From NCBI RefSeq assembly GCF_003390845.1, contig NZ_QMEK01000003.1:186001-250000 (forward strand): a stretch of DNA of 64,000 bases. Direction: 5' to 3'. Each line of letters starts with the position of its first letter. Position 1 is the first letter of the stretch. This stretch comes from Tropicimonas sp. IMCC34043 (GTDB lineage: Bacteria > Pseudomonadota > Alphaproteobacteria > Rhodobacterales > Rhodobacteraceae). The translations under genes were made by a program, and so were the position numbers. The notes below the pieces were generated by a model. It was not told the DNA's origin. It worked only from the letters and a program-made list of their open reading frames with translations, and ran no database searches. Positions 16,639 through 26,046 of the stretch are shown here, one piece after another.

Positions 16639-17976
16639 ATGACCAGGATCCTCCACCGCTCGATCGGGGCCGAACTCCCCCGCGCCGCCTCAGGCAGGGG
16701 TGTCACCATCACCGACGGCGAAGGGCGAAGCTATATCGACGGATCCGGCGGCGCGGCCGTAAGCTGCCTTGGCCACAGCCACCCCGAGGTGCTGGAGGCG
16801 ATGCGGGCGCAGATGGAGAGGATCTCCTATGCCCACACGTCGTTTTTCACCACGGATGCGGCCGAAGACCTGGCAGATCGCCTGACCGGGCTTGCCCCGG
16901 ATCCGCTCGACTATGTCTATCTGGTCTCTGGCGGTTCCGAGGCGGTCGAGGCGGCGCTGAAGATGGCGCGGCAGTATTTCGTCGAGATCGGACAGCCGCA
17001 GCGGCGCCATATCATCGCCCGCAGGCAAAGCTATCACGGGAACACCATCGGCGCGCTGGCCACCGGCGGAAACGCGATGCGGCGGGCGCAGTTCCGGCCG
17101 ATCCTGCCCGAGACGCATCACGTGTCGCCCTGCTACGCCTATCGCGACCAAAAGCAGGGCCAGAGCCCCGAGGCCTATGGCGCGAGCCTGGCCGATGAGC
17201 TTGAGGCCAAGATCCGCGAATTGGGCGAGGACAAGGTGATGGCCTTTGTGGCCGAGCCGGTCGTCGGCGCGACGCTTGGCGCCGTGCCGCCCGTGACAGG
17301 TTACTTTGACCGGGTGCGCGAGGTTTGCGACCGCTACGGCGTGCTGCTGATCCTTGACGAGGTGATGTGCGGCATGGGCCGGACCGGCACCATCTTTGCC
17401 TTCGAGCAGGAAGGCATCGTCCCTGACATCGTCACCATCGCCAAGGGTTTGGGGGGCGGCTTTCAGCCCATCGGGGCGGTTTTGCTGTCGGACCGGATCT
17501 ATCAGGCGTTCCGGCAGGGATCGGGCCTGTTCCAGCACGGGCACACCTATATCGGCCACCCGATTGCCACCGCAGCCGCCAACAAGGTGGTCGAGATTCT
17601 GGCGCGCGATGGCATGATGGCGCATGTCATCGCCATGGGCGAGCGGCTGCAGGCGGGGCTCGACGCAGCCCTCGGCCAGTCGCCGTACGTCGGAGATCTC
17701 CGCGGCCGTGGTCTGTTTCGCGGCATCGAGATCGTCGCCGACAAGAACAGCAAGACGCCCTTCGACCCGGGCCTGAAACTCCATGCGAGGATCAAGAAGG
17801 CGGCAATGGCCCGCGGCCTGCTGTCCTATCCCATGGGCGGCACCATCGACGGGATCCGTGGCGATCACGTGCTGCTCGCCCCGCCCTATATCTGCAGCGA
17901 CCTCGAGATCGACCAGATCGTCGAGCGGATCTCGGGTGCCATTCTGGACGTGACCGGGCAGGCCGCCGCGCGATGA
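16639..17976 (+). CDS. Class III (PLP) aminotransferase
   Basis: This 445-residue PLP enzyme is of the ornithine/omega-amino acid aminotransferase class. 'VSGGSEAVEAALKMAR' binds the cofactor phosphate, 'LILDEVMCGMGRTG' holds the PLP-contacting Asp, and Lys269 in 'IAKGLGGGFQPIGAV' is the Schiff-base lysine. 'RRQSYHGNTIGAL' is also typical. The ATG at 16639 follows GGGAAG; the open frame upstream is outside the conserved N-terminus. Its stop overlaps the start of the M81 gene by 4 nt. It may deaminate an amine or omega-amino acid freed from the imported compound; the substrate is unknown. Confidence 0.93.
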   Translation: MTRILHRSIGAELPRAASGRGVTITDGEGRSYIDGSGGAAVSCLGHSHPEVLEAMRAQMERISYAHTSFFTTDAAEDLADRLTGLAPDPLDYVYLVSGGSEAVEAALKMARQYFVEIGQPQRRHIIARRQSYHGNTIGALATGGNAMRRAQFRPILPETHHVSPCYAYRDQKQGQSPEAYGASLADELEAKIRELGEDKVMAFVAEPVVGATLGAVPPVTGYFDRVREVCDRYGVLLILDEVMCGMGRTGTIFAFEQEGIVPDIVTIAKGLGGGFQPIGAVLLSDRIYQAFRQGSGLFQHGHTYIGHPIATAAANKVVEILARDGMMAHVIAMGERLQAGLDAALGQSPYVGDLRGRGLFRGIEIVADKNSKTPFDPGLKLHARIKKAAMARGLLSYPMGGTIDGIRGDHVLLAPPYICSDLEIDQIVERISGAILDVTGQAAAR

Positions 17977-19511
17977 GCTATCGGATCGCCTTTGCCGGCT
18001 TCAATCTCGAGTCGGTGACCGCGGTGCCGCAGGTCTCGACCCGCGCGGATTTCGAGCGGGTCTGCTTTCGCGGTGCCGAGATCGCCGGCCATTTCCGGGG
18101 CACGAACACCGTCGCGGGTGGCACGCTGAAGGCGCTGGAAACCGCCGGTGCCGAGGTGGTGGCGCTGTCTCATTCGCTGCTTGGTGCGCTCGGCCCGGCC
18201 AGCGATGACGCCGTCGAGGCCTTCGTGGACGAGCTCGCGGCGAGCCTGATCGCCTCGGGTCCGCTCGACGGGCTGGTGCTGCATCTGCATGGCGCCTGCT
18301 GGGCGCCCGGGGTCGAGGATGTCGAACGCCACATCATCGACCGCATCCGCGCTGCCGTGCCCGATCTGCCGATTGCCGTGCCGCTGGATTACCATGGCAA
18401 TGTCGACGCCCGTACGTTTGCCGGGGCCGACATCGCCGTCGCCTATCGCCATTCGCCCCATATCGACATGGGCGAAACCGGCGAACGCGCGGCCCTGGCC
18501 TTGCTGCGGCTGCTCGACAGCGGCGTGAAGCCGGGCCTTGCCGTCGCCCGGCCCGGCATCGTCATCCCCTCGATCATGTCCGCGACCGCTCTTGAACCGC
18601 TCGCGACGATCATCGCCGAGGCCCGCGCCATCGAGGCAGCGGGCGACTGCGATATCTCGGTCATGGGCGGCTTTGCCTATTCGGACGATGCCATTACCGG
18701 CATGTCGGTGATCTGCCTCGACTGGGACGGTCAGGCAGCCGCAGAGGCCAAGGCCAGGGCTCTGTCGGCGCGTCTGTGGGAGGCGCGCGAGGCGTTGACC
18801 CGTGCGATCCCGGTCTGGGGGCTGGGCGACGCGCTGGAGGATATCGCCGCGCATCGGCCCAAGGGCGGTCCCGTCGTTCTTGTCGAACATGCGGACCGGA
18901 TGAACGATTCCACCCACATCTTGCGGGCGCTGGTGGGGCGGGACTGCGGCCGGGACTGGGGCCGGGTTGGCGTGCCCTTCCTGCTCGATCCCGAAAGCGC
19001 AGCAAAGGCCCATGCGGCGGGCGCCGGGGCCGAGGTCACGCTGGCGCTCGGCGGCAAGAGCGCGCCTGAAACCGGTGGCCCCCTGACGCTGACGGCAAGG
19101 GTGCTGTGGTCGGGTGAAAAGTCATACACAGTAACCGGCCGCTACCAGCAGGGTGCGCCGGTCGATCTGGGCCTGACCGCGCTGATCGAGATTGGCCGGA
19201 TCCGCATCTCGGTCGTGTCGCATTTCGCGTTCGCCGTCGATGGCGACCCGTTCTACATCTTCGACGAAGCCCCCGAGGATTACGACCTGATCCTGCTGCG
19301 CTCGAAGACCCATTTCCGGGATTTCTATGAGCCGCTGGCCGATACGATCTATGTGGTCGACACGCCCGACCTTGGTCCTGCCGACGTGCGGCTGATTCCC
19401 TATCGCAGATTTGACACCGCCCGCGCCTATCCTTGGTGCGCGGCGCCCCCGGTTTTCCCAACGCGACCCAAAATGACCGACCCCCAAAAACCGACAAGGA
19501 GAGGTAAATGA
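17973..19511 (+). CDS. M81 family metallopeptidase (MlrC-like), second copy
   Basis: This 512-residue paralogue of the gene at 14007 is clearly diverged. Metal-site motifs: 'AGFNLESVTAVP' in place of the usual HE-containing start, 'LHLHGACWAPG', 'PLDYHGNVD' and 'YRHSPHIDMGETGER'. The C-terminal domain includes 'VLVEHADRMNDSTHILRALV'. The N-terminal HE of MlrC-type proteins ('WHEANSF' in the other copy) reads 'FNLES' here, so one metal ligand may be changed. The last ~20 residues (Pro/Lys/Arg-rich) look like an extension. It sits between the aminotransferase and the second importer, with 4-nt overlaps on both sides. Confidence 0.88.
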   Translation: MSYRIAFAGFNLESVTAVPQVSTRADFERVCFRGAEIAGHFRGTNTVAGGTLKALETAGAEVVALSHSLLGALGPASDDAVEAFVDELAASLIASGPLDGLVLHLHGACWAPGVEDVERHIIDRIRAAVPDLPIAVPLDYHGNVDARTFAGADIAVAYRHSPHIDMGETGERAALALLRLLDSGVKPGLAVARPGIVIPSIMSATALEPLATIIAEARAIEAAGDCDISVMGGFAYSDDAITGMSVICLDWDGQAAAEAKARALSARLWEAREALTRAIPVWGLGDALEDIAAHRPKGGPVVLVEHADRMNDSTHILRALVGRDCGRDWGRVGVPFLLDPESAAKAHAAGAGAEVTLALGGKSAPETGGPLTLTARVLWSGEKSYTVTGRYQQGAPVDLGLTALIEIGRIRISVVSHFAFAVDGDPFYIFDEAPEDYDLILLRSKTHFRDFYEPLADTIYVVDTPDLGPADVRLIPYRRFDTARAYPWCAAPPVFPTRPKMTDPQKPTRRGK

Positions 19512-21091
19512 AATTGTTTGGATTGAAGACACTTGGCCGCGTGGCGCTGGTCGCCGGGTCCATGGCAGCGCTTCCCGCCTGGGCCGAAACCACACTGACC
19601 GCGGTGATGCAGGCCCCCCTGCGCTCGCTCGATCCGCATCTGAGCACGGCGCAGATCGTACGGACCCATGGTTTCATGGTCTTCGAAACCCTTTTGGGCA
19701 TGGATGCGAACTATCAGCCGCAACCGCAGATGGCCGACTACACTGTCTCGGACGACAAGCTGACCTATACTTTCACCCTGCGCGATGGTCTGAAATGGCA
19801 TGACGGAACCCCGGTCACGGCCGAGGATTGCGTGGCGTCGCTGAACCGATGGGCGCAGAAGGACGGGTCTGCCGGCACCATGATGAAATACGTGGACAGC
19901 ATCGAGGCGACCTCGGACAAGGTGCTCGTCATCCATATGAAATCGCCCTTTGGCCCAGTGCTGGAGCTGCTGGCAAAGCCGTCTCCGATCCCGGCCTTCA
20001 TGATGCCGAAGCGTCTGGCCGATACGCCCGTCGGTGAACAGATCTCCGAGATCATCGGCTCCGGCCCGTTCAAGTTCGTGGCCGAGGAATACCGTCCCGG
20101 CGATCAGGCCGTCTATGTGAAGAACGAGGACTACATCCCGCGCGAGGAACCCTCCAGCTGGACTGCGGGCGCCAAGGTCGTGAACGTCGACCGGGTGGTG
20201 TGGAAGGCGATGCCGGACATGCAGACCTCGATCAACGCCATCCAGTCGGGCGATGTGGATCTGATCGAACAGGTCACCATCGACCTGCTGCCGTTGCTGG
20301 CGATGAACGACGAGGTCGAGACCGCCGTCCTCAACCCGCTCGGCGCACAGGTCACCGGCCGATTCAACCACCGCCTGCCGCCTTTCGACGATCCGCAGGT
20401 CCGCAAGGCGGTGATGTACGCGCTCGATCAGGAGACGATCATGCAGACGGCAATCGGCAACGCCGATTACTATCAGCTTTGCGCCTCGATCTATGGCTGC
20501 GAGGTGCCGCTGGCCTCTGACGCGGGGTCTGAATACCTGGAAGGCACCGCGGACGAGCGGATGGCCAAGGCCAAGGAGATCCTGGCGGCGTCGAGCTATG
20601 ACGGGACGCCCGTGCTGATGATGCAGCCGACCGACCTGACCGTGCTGACCACCCAGCCCATCGTCGCGGCCGAGCGGATGCGCGAAGCGGGCTTCACGGT
20701 CGACGTGGACTCGATGGACTGGTCCACCCTGCAATCGCGCAAGAACGGCTGGCAGCCGGTGTCCGAGGGCGGCTGGAACTTTTTCTTCACCTATTGGGGT
20801 GTGGCAGGGATCTGGAACCCGCTGGTGCATTCGTTGATCAACGGTTCGGGCGACGACAACAGCTGGGCCGGCTGGCCGGTCAACGCCAGGATCGAAGAGC
20901 TGCGCGCGGCCTACCTGACCGCCGGCACGCTCGACGAGCAAAAGCAGATCGCCGAGGAAATCCAGCAGATCGCCTGGGATGACGGCTTCTATTTCAACGC
21001 CGGCGAGTTCAAGTCCGTGGCGGCCTGGCGCACCGAGCTGAAGGATCTGCAGTCGGCCCCGATCACGCTGTTCTGGGGCGTCAGCAAGTAA
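19508..21091 (+). CDS. ABC transporter substrate-binding protein, family 5 (peptide type)
   Basis: This 527-residue SBP_bac_5 protein has a signal peptide (cleavage after 'LPAWA', about residue 25) and family motifs 'LRSLDPHLSTAQIVRTHGF', 'TFTLRDGLKWHDGTPVTAED' and 'DPQVRKAVMYALDQE'. The ATG overlaps the M81 stop and is preceded by AAGGAGAGG. It contains two Cys about 10 residues apart near 328-331 ('YQLCASIYGCEV') that may form a disulfide in the periplasm. It is the binding protein of the second importer, separated from its permease gene by a GC hairpin. Confidence 0.93.
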   Translation: MKLFGLKTLGRVALVAGSMAALPAWAETTLTAVMQAPLRSLDPHLSTAQIVRTHGFMVFETLLGMDANYQPQPQMADYTVSDDKLTYTFTLRDGLKWHDGTPVTAEDCVASLNRWAQKDGSAGTMMKYVDSIEATSDKVLVIHMKSPFGPVLELLAKPSPIPAFMMPKRLADTPVGEQISEIIGSGPFKFVAEEYRPGDQAVYVKNEDYIPREEPSSWTAGAKVVNVDRVVWKAMPDMQTSINAIQSGDVDLIEQVTIDLLPLLAMNDEVETAVLNPLGAQVTGRFNHRLPPFDDPQVRKAVMYALDQETIMQTAIGNADYYQLCASIYGCEVPLASDAGSEYLEGTADERMAKAKEILAASSYDGTPVLMMQPTDLTVLTTQPIVAAERMREAGFTVDVDSMDWSTLQSRKNGWQPVSEGGWNFFFTYWGVAGIWNPLVHSLINGSGDDNSWAGWPVNARIEELRAAYLTAGTLDEQKQIAEEIQQIAWDDGFYFNAGEFKSVAAWRTELKDLQSAPITLFWGVSK

Positions 21092-21105
21092 CGCCTGAAA
21101 GACCC

Positions 21106-21133
21106 GCGGGCGGCGGCTCGATCTGCCGCCCGC
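21106..21133 (+). terminator. Intercistronic GC hairpin after the binding-protein gene
   Basis: GCGGGCGGC (21106-21114) pairs with GCCGCCCGC (21125-21133), a perfect 9-bp stem with a 10-nt loop, followed by ATCCTTTT. It fills the 70-bp gap between binding protein and permease and has the form of a weak intrinsic terminator or RNA stabiliser. Confidence 0.6.
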
Positions 21134-21161
21134 ATCCTTTTCCGCCGATCCGGAGCACGCG

Positions 21162-22106
21162 ATGCTTTCCTATTTCCTGCGCAGGCTGCTGATGGCCATC
21201 CCGGTGATGTTCTTTGTCGCCGTGTTCGTCTTCCTGCTGCTGAGGCTTACGCCCGGCGATCCGGCCCAGGCCATTGCCGGCGATCAGGCCACGCCCGCCC
21301 AGTTGCAACAGATCCGCGAGAGCCTTGGCCTGAACGAACCGCTGTCGGTGCAGTTCGTCACCTGGATCGGCAGGATGGCCCATGGCGATTTCGGGGTCTC
21401 GCTGATCTCGCAGCAGCCGGTCCTCAAGATGATCGGTCAGCGGATCGGACCGACTGTCGCGCTGGCACTGGTGGCGATGGGGTTGACGGTTCTGATCTCG
21501 TTGCCGATGGGGGTGCTGGCCGCCTGGCGGCACGGCGGGCTGACCGACCGCGCGGTGATGGCCTTCTCGGTGATCGGATTCTCGGTGCCGGTCTTCGTGA
21601 TCGGCTATGTCCTGATCGGCGTCTTCGCGGTGAACCTGAAATGGTTCCCGGTTCAGGGCTACAAGCCATTGGCCGACGGGATCGGACCCTTTGCGCACCG
21701 CATCTTCCTGCCCGGACTGGCGCTTGCCTCGATCTATATCGCGCTGGTGTCGCGGATGACCCGCGCCTCGATGCTGGAAGTGCTGCGCGAGGATTACGTG
21801 CGCACCGCCCGCGCCAAGGGTCTGCCCGAGATTGTCGTGCTGTTCCGCCACGCGCTGCGCAACGCCGCGATCCCGATCCTGACCGTGGTCGGCACCGGCT
21901 TTGCCATGATGATATCCGGCGTCGTCGTCACCGAGACCGTCTTCAACATTCCGGGCCTCGGCCGTCTTGTCGTCGATGCGGTTCTGGCGCGCGACTATCC
22001 GTTGATCCAGGCCATCATCCTGCTGACCGCGGGCACCTATGTGCTGATCAACCTGCTGATCGATCTGTCCTATGCGCTGACCGACCCGAGGATCCGTTTC
22101 CAATGA
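21162..22106 (+). CDS. ABC transporter permease, DppB type
   Basis: This 314-residue permease begins with the typical DppB N-terminus 'MLSYFLRRLLMAIPVMFF' and continues 'RLTPGDPAQAIAGDQATP'. The coupling loop 'EDYVRTARAKGLPEIVVLF' and 'VVTETVFNIPGLGRLVVDAV' are family signatures. Six helices are expected. Its stop overlaps the start of the next permease gene (ATGA). It forms the channel of the second peptide importer. Confidence 0.94.
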   Translation: MLSYFLRRLLMAIPVMFFVAVFVFLLLRLTPGDPAQAIAGDQATPAQLQQIRESLGLNEPLSVQFVTWIGRMAHGDFGVSLISQQPVLKMIGQRIGPTVALALVAMGLTVLISLPMGVLAAWRHGGLTDRAVMAFSVIGFSVPVFVIGYVLIGVFAVNLKWFPVQGYKPLADGIGPFAHRIFLPGLALASIYIALVSRMTRASMLEVLREDYVRTARAKGLPEIVVLFRHALRNAAIPILTVVGTGFAMMISGVVVTETVFNIPGLGRLVVDAVLARDYPLIQAIILLTAGTYVLINLLIDLSYALTDPRIRFQ

Positions 22107-22969
22107 GCCTGACGACAAGCGCCCCCGAAAGCCCGCGTCGCCGCCTGATGGACGCGCCGCCGCACTGGACCACCGTGCTGGCATCGGTCGTGCTGATCGC
22201 CATCGTCCTGATGGCGCTGTTCGCGCCGGTCATCGCCAACTTCGAGCCGACCAGTCTGAACGCGATGAAGCGGTTGAAACCGGCGGATGCGACCTACTGG
22301 ATGGGCACCGACAGCTATGGGCGCGACCTGTTTTCGCGCGTCGTCTATGGTGCGCGGGTCTCGCTGATGGTGGGCGCAGGCGTCGCTCTGGGGTCCATCG
22401 TCATCGGGCTGCCGCTCGGCCTGCTGGCCGGGTGGTTCCGCGGGCTCGATGCCGTGCTGATGCGGATGATGGACGGGCTGATGGCGATCCCCGGCATTCT
22501 GCTGGCCATCGCCATCGTGGCCCTGACCAACGCCGGGCTGACCACGGTCGTCATCGCCATCATGCTGCCCGAGATCCCGCAGGTCGTCCGCCTTGTCCGC
22601 TCGCGCGTGCTGGCAACGCGGTCCGAGACCTTCGTCGATGCGGCCGTGCTGCTTGGCACCGCGCCGCTGCGGCTGATCTGGCGCCACCTTCTGCCCTCGA
22701 CCCTGGCACCGCTGATCGTGCAGGGCACCTATATCTATGCCGCCGCGATCCTGACCGAGGCCGCGCTGTCGTTTCTGGGGGTCGGCATCGGCACCGAAAC
22801 GCCAAGCTGGGGCAACATCATGGCCGAGGGGCGGCTTTATTTCGCGATGAACCCCTGGCTGGTGTTCTGGCCCGCCATCGTGCTGTCGCTCTGCATCCTG
22901 TCGATCAACCTTCTGGGGGATGCCCTGCGCGACAGGCTCGATCCCAAGATGAAAGGACGGTCCGCATGA
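22103..22969 (+). CDS. ABC transporter permease, DppC type
   Basis: This 288-residue DppC-type permease has the first helix around residues 20-45, then 'YWMGTDSYGRDLFSRVVYG' and the coupling loop 'ETFVDAAVLLGTAPLRLIWRH'. 'EAALSFLGVGIGTETPSWG' is the C-terminal family signature. The start at 22103 overlaps the preceding stop by 4 nt; the frame is open far upstream but inside the DppB gene. It overlaps the ATPase gene downstream by 4 nt. Confidence 0.94.
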   Translation: MSLTTSAPESPRRRLMDAPPHWTTVLASVVLIAIVLMALFAPVIANFEPTSLNAMKRLKPADATYWMGTDSYGRDLFSRVVYGARVSLMVGAGVALGSIVIGLPLGLLAGWFRGLDAVLMRMMDGLMAIPGILLAIAIVALTNAGLTTVVIAIMLPEIPQVVRLVRSRVLATRSETFVDAAVLLGTAPLRLIWRHLLPSTLAPLIVQGTYIYAAAILTEAALSFLGVGIGTETPSWGNIMAEGRLYFAMNPWLVFWPAIVLSLCILSINLLGDALRDRLDPKMKGRSA

Positions 22970-24621
22970 GCGTCGATCCGGTCCTTTCGGTGCGCAACCT
23001 GAAGGTTGCAACCGCCGCCCGCCGCCCCGCCGAGATCCTGAAAGGGATCAGCTTTGACATCCACCCGGGCGAGACGCTTTGCCTTGTGGGCGAAAGCGGG
23101 TCGGGCAAATCCGTCACCTCGCTTGTCACCATGGGCCTGTTGCCGCGCGGCGAGCTTGAGGTGACGGCAGGCGAGGCGCGTCTGAACGGCGAGGACATCG
23201 TCGCGGCCACGCCCGCCCGCACAAGGGCACTGCGCGGGGCCGACATGGCGATGATCTTTCAGGAGCCCATGACGGCACTGAACCCGGTTCTGACGATCGG
23301 GCTGCAGATGGACGAGGTCTTCCGCGCCCACCGTGCCATGCGTGCGCCAGATCGCAAGGCGGCGGCGCTCGAAGCCTTCGCATCCGTTGGCTTGCCGAGT
23401 CCGGCACGGATCCATGACAGCTATCCGCATCAGCTTTCGGGCGGGCAGCGGCAGCGGGTCATGATCGCCATGGCGCTGGCGTTGAAGCCAAAGCTGCTGA
23501 TCGCGGACGAACCGACCACGGCGCTCGACGTGACCACGCAAAAGCAGATCCTCGAACTGATCAGGCGTCTGCAGGAAGAACAGAACACCGCCGTCCTGTT
23601 CATCACCCACGACATGGGCGTTGTCGTCGACATCGCCGACCGGGTTTGCGTGATGCGCAACGGCGAGATCGTCGAGACAGGCGAGGTCGAGAAGGTCCTG
23701 AGCGCGCCAAGGCAGCAATACACCCGCGATCTGCTGGCCGCCGTTCCCGCGCTGACCCCGCGCCCGGCCCGGGCGCCGCACAGCCAGGACAGGGTGTTGG
23801 AGCTGATCGAGGTCAACAAGGTCTTCAGCCTCCAGTCCGCCATTTCGCGGCTGCTGGGGCGCGAAGGCCATTCGGTCCACGCCGTCAACAACGTCAGTTT
23901 CCGGCTGGAGCGTGGCCGGACGCTGGGGATCGTGGGCGAAAGCGGTTCGGGCAAGTCGACGGTGGCGCGCTGCGTGCTGCGGCTCGAAGATCCAAGCAGC
24001 GGCGCCATTCTGGTCAATGGCCACGATATCGCCCCGCTGCAGGGCCAGCGGGCGCTGGCCGAGGCGCGGCGCGCGGTCCAGATGATATTCCAGGACCCGA
24101 ACCGATCGTTGAACCCGCGGTTGAGGATCGGCGAAAGCCTGATCGAGGGGCCGATGAACGCCGGCGAGGCACGAGTTGCGGCGCTGGCGCGTGCCGGCGA
24201 TCTGCTGGAGGTCGTCCGCCTGCCGCGCGACAGCCTCGATCGCTATCCGCACCAGTTCTCGGGCGGCCAGCGGCAGCGGATCGCCATCGCGCGGGCCTTG
24301 ATGATGTCGCCCGACGTCATCGTCGCGGACGAGGCGGTGTCGGCGCTCGATGTTTCGGTGCAGGCGCAGGTGCTGGACCTTCTGGCCGAGGTGCAGCAGC
24401 GCCAGAACCTTGCGGTGCTGTTCATCACCCACGACCTTCGGGTCGCGGCACAGATCTGCGACGACGTGATGGTGATGCGACGCGGCGAGGTTGTGGAATT
24501 CGGCCCGGCGGGCGACATTCTGGCACGACCGCAGCACGACTATACCCGCGCCCTGATCGAGGCCGCGCCCGGCCGCGACTGGGATTTCGCCCAAGGCCGC
24601 CGCATCCCGGAGCCCGCATGA
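22966..24621 (+). CDS. Fused double ABC ATP-binding protein (DppD-DppF/GsiA type)
   Basis: This 551-residue protein carries both nucleotide-binding domains in one chain. Domain 1 (about 1-255) has Walker A 'GESGSGKSV', signature 'LSGGQRQRV' and Walker B '[12 protein letters not shown]'. Domain 2 (about 275-551) has Walker A 'GESGSGKST', signature 'FSGGQRQRI' and Walker B 'VIVADEAVSALD' (Ala for Pro). The fusion is known in GsiA and related transporters; the first and third importers in this window keep two separate ATPase genes. The C-terminal Cys-rich extension of the separate proteins is missing here. Overlaps of 4 nt on both sides. Confidence 0.94.
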   Translation: MSVDPVLSVRNLKVATAARRPAEILKGISFDIHPGETLCLVGESGSGKSVTSLVTMGLLPRGELEVTAGEARLNGEDIVAATPARTRALRGADMAMIFQEPMTALNPVLTIGLQMDEVFRAHRAMRAPDRKAAALEAFASVGLPSPARIHDSYPHQLSGGQRQRVMIAMALALKPKLLIADEPTTALDVTTQKQILELIRRLQEEQNTAVLFITHDMGVVVDIADRVCVMRNGEIVETGEVEKVLSAPRQQYTRDLLAAVPALTPRPARAPHSQDRVLELIEVNKVFSLQSAISRLLGREGHSVHAVNNVSFRLERGRTLGIVGESGSGKSTVARCVLRLEDPSSGAILVNGHDIAPLQGQRALAEARRAVQMIFQDPNRSLNPRLRIGESLIEGPMNAGEARVAALARAGDLLEVVRLPRDSLDRYPHQFSGGQRQRIAIARALMMSPDVIVADEAVSALDVSVQAQVLDLLAEVQQRQNLAVLFITHDLRVAAQICDDVMVMRRGEVVEFGPAGDILARPQHDYTRALIEAAPGRDWDFAQGRRIPEPA

Positions 24622-25490
24622 TAAGAACCAGCCTTGTCCAGTTCGACGCCAGACCGCTTGCGGCGGCCCTGAACCTGTCCCGGATCCGCGATATCATCGC
24701 AACCGAGGCAGACGAAGGCGCGGATCTGATCCTGTTTCCGGAGCTGTCGAACACCGGCTACATCGAGCCGCTCGTGCCGGGCGGGCCGTTCGTCAGCGAT
24801 GTGCCGCACTATGGCGAGGCGCTGTGTGCGGCCTGCGCGGACCCGGCGGGCGAAGAGATTTCCGAGCTGGCGGCACTGGCGGCGCAAAAACAGGTAAGCC
24901 TCGTGCTGGGGCTCGGGCTGCGCGACCCGCGTCGCGTCGGGGTGATCCACAACGCCTCGGTCCTGATCACGCCCGAGGGTGTCGCGGGATACTATGTAAA
25001 GACCCACCAGTGGCAGAACGAGAAGCTGTACTTCACGCCGGGCAACGGGTTTCCCGTCTTTCCGGCGTTCGGCACCCGTCTTGGGATGCAGATCTGCTAT
25101 GACATCCGTTTTCCCGAGGTGACCCGCATCCTCGCGCTGCAGGGGGCCGGCATTGTCACCTCGGTCTGGGCCTCGTTCGGCGCGGATGGCCTGGAGGTGG
25201 CCGATCCCGGCCTCTTCATCCATCGCGCCTATACCCGTGCGGTCGAGAACGGCGTCTTCTTCCTCAGTTGCAACCGCGCGGGCACCCACGGCGATCAGCG
25301 GTTTTTCGGCCGTTCCTGCGCACTTGCCCCCGATGGCAGGCTGCTGGGCGCGCTCGATCACGACCGCGAGGATGTGCTGCGCGTCGCGCTCGATCTGTCC
25401 GCGGTCGCTCGCTATCGCGCCGACACCGGCATCTGGGCGGACCGTCGTCCGGCGCTCTATGCCCCGTTTCTGGGTCCTCTCGAAAGTTGA
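24618..25490 (+). CDS. Carbon-nitrogen hydrolase (nitrilase superfamily amidase)
   Basis: This 290-residue protein has the complete Glu-Lys-Cys triad: Glu42 in 'LFPELSNTGY', Lys128 in 'YVKTHQW' and Cys160 in 'QICYDIRFPE'. Members hydrolyse aliphatic amides, N-carbamyl amino acids, omega-amides or nitriles. The start ATG overlaps the ATPase stop. Given its position directly behind the importer, it probably deamidates or decarbamylates the imported compound, complementing the M81 enzymes. Confidence 0.93.
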   Translation: MIRTSLVQFDARPLAAALNLSRIRDIIATEADEGADLILFPELSNTGYIEPLVPGGPFVSDVPHYGEALCAACADPAGEEISELAALAAQKQVSLVLGLGLRDPRRVGVIHNASVLITPEGVAGYYVKTHQWQNEKLYFTPGNGFPVFPAFGTRLGMQICYDIRFPEVTRILALQGAGIVTSVWASFGADGLEVADPGLFIHRAYTRAVENGVFFLSCNRAGTHGDQRFFGRSCALAPDGRLLGALDHDREDVLRVALDLSAVARYRADTGIWADRRPALYAPFLGPLES

Positions 25491-26046
25491 AGCCTTGCCC
25501 CAATCCCCATGCCCCCCCTTGGACGATGCCGACTGGCCCGAACAGATTTCCGACCTGCGCGACGGGTTCGCCGGGGCGCTGAACGTCTATCGCACCATGG
25601 CGCACAACCCGGCACTGCTGCGGGCCTGGGCGCCGCTGCGCCAGCACGTCGTGAAAGACAGCCAGCTTGGCCCCGTCCGCTCGGAAGTCGTGATCCTGCG
25701 CACCGGGCTTCGGCTGGGATCGGAGTATGAATGGGCGCATCATGTCAGCCGCGCCCGCGCGCTGGGCCTCAAGGATGACCGGATCGCGGCCATCGCCGGG
25801 ATGCCCGATGGCGAGGATGGCCTGATCGTCCGTGCCGTCGATGCACTGATCGACGACAAGCATCTGAGCCTGGAACAGGAAGCGGAACTTGCCGCCGTCA
25901 TCGGCCGCGAGGCGGTGATCGACCTGATTGCGACCGTCGGGTTCTATTCGGTGCTGGGCTATCTGCTGCGCACCTATCAGACGCCCATCGATGCGCATGT
26001 CGCAGCCGAGATGGAGGCCAGCCCTCTCGGCGCGCAGCCGTTCTGA
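25459..26046 (+). CDS. Carboxymuconolactone decarboxylase (AhpD-like) family protein
   Basis: The conserved core 'NVYRTMAHNPALLRAWAPL', 'RSEVVILRTGLRLGSEYEWA' followed by 'HHVSRARALGLKDDRIAAI' identifies the CMD/AhpD family (trimeric helical proteins; peroxidase-related or decarboxylase roles). The CxxC of AhpD is absent: the place reads 'SEYEWAHH', as in the large subgroup with a Glu and His. ATG 25459 (195 residues) overlaps the amidase gene by 32 bp; TTG 25495 (183 residues), 4 nt after that gene, has GAAAG upstream and fits the family's N-terminus better. It ends the second importer operon. Confidence 0.85.
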   Translation: MPRFWVLSKVEALPQSPCPPLDDADWPEQISDLRDGFAGALNVYRTMAHNPALLRAWAPLRQHVVKDSQLGPVRSEVVILRTGLRLGSEYEWAHHVSRARALGLKDDRIAAIAGMPDGEDGLIVRAVDALIDDKHLSLEQEAELAAVIGREAVIDLIATVGFYSVLGYLLRTYQTPIDAHVAAEMEASPLGAQPF

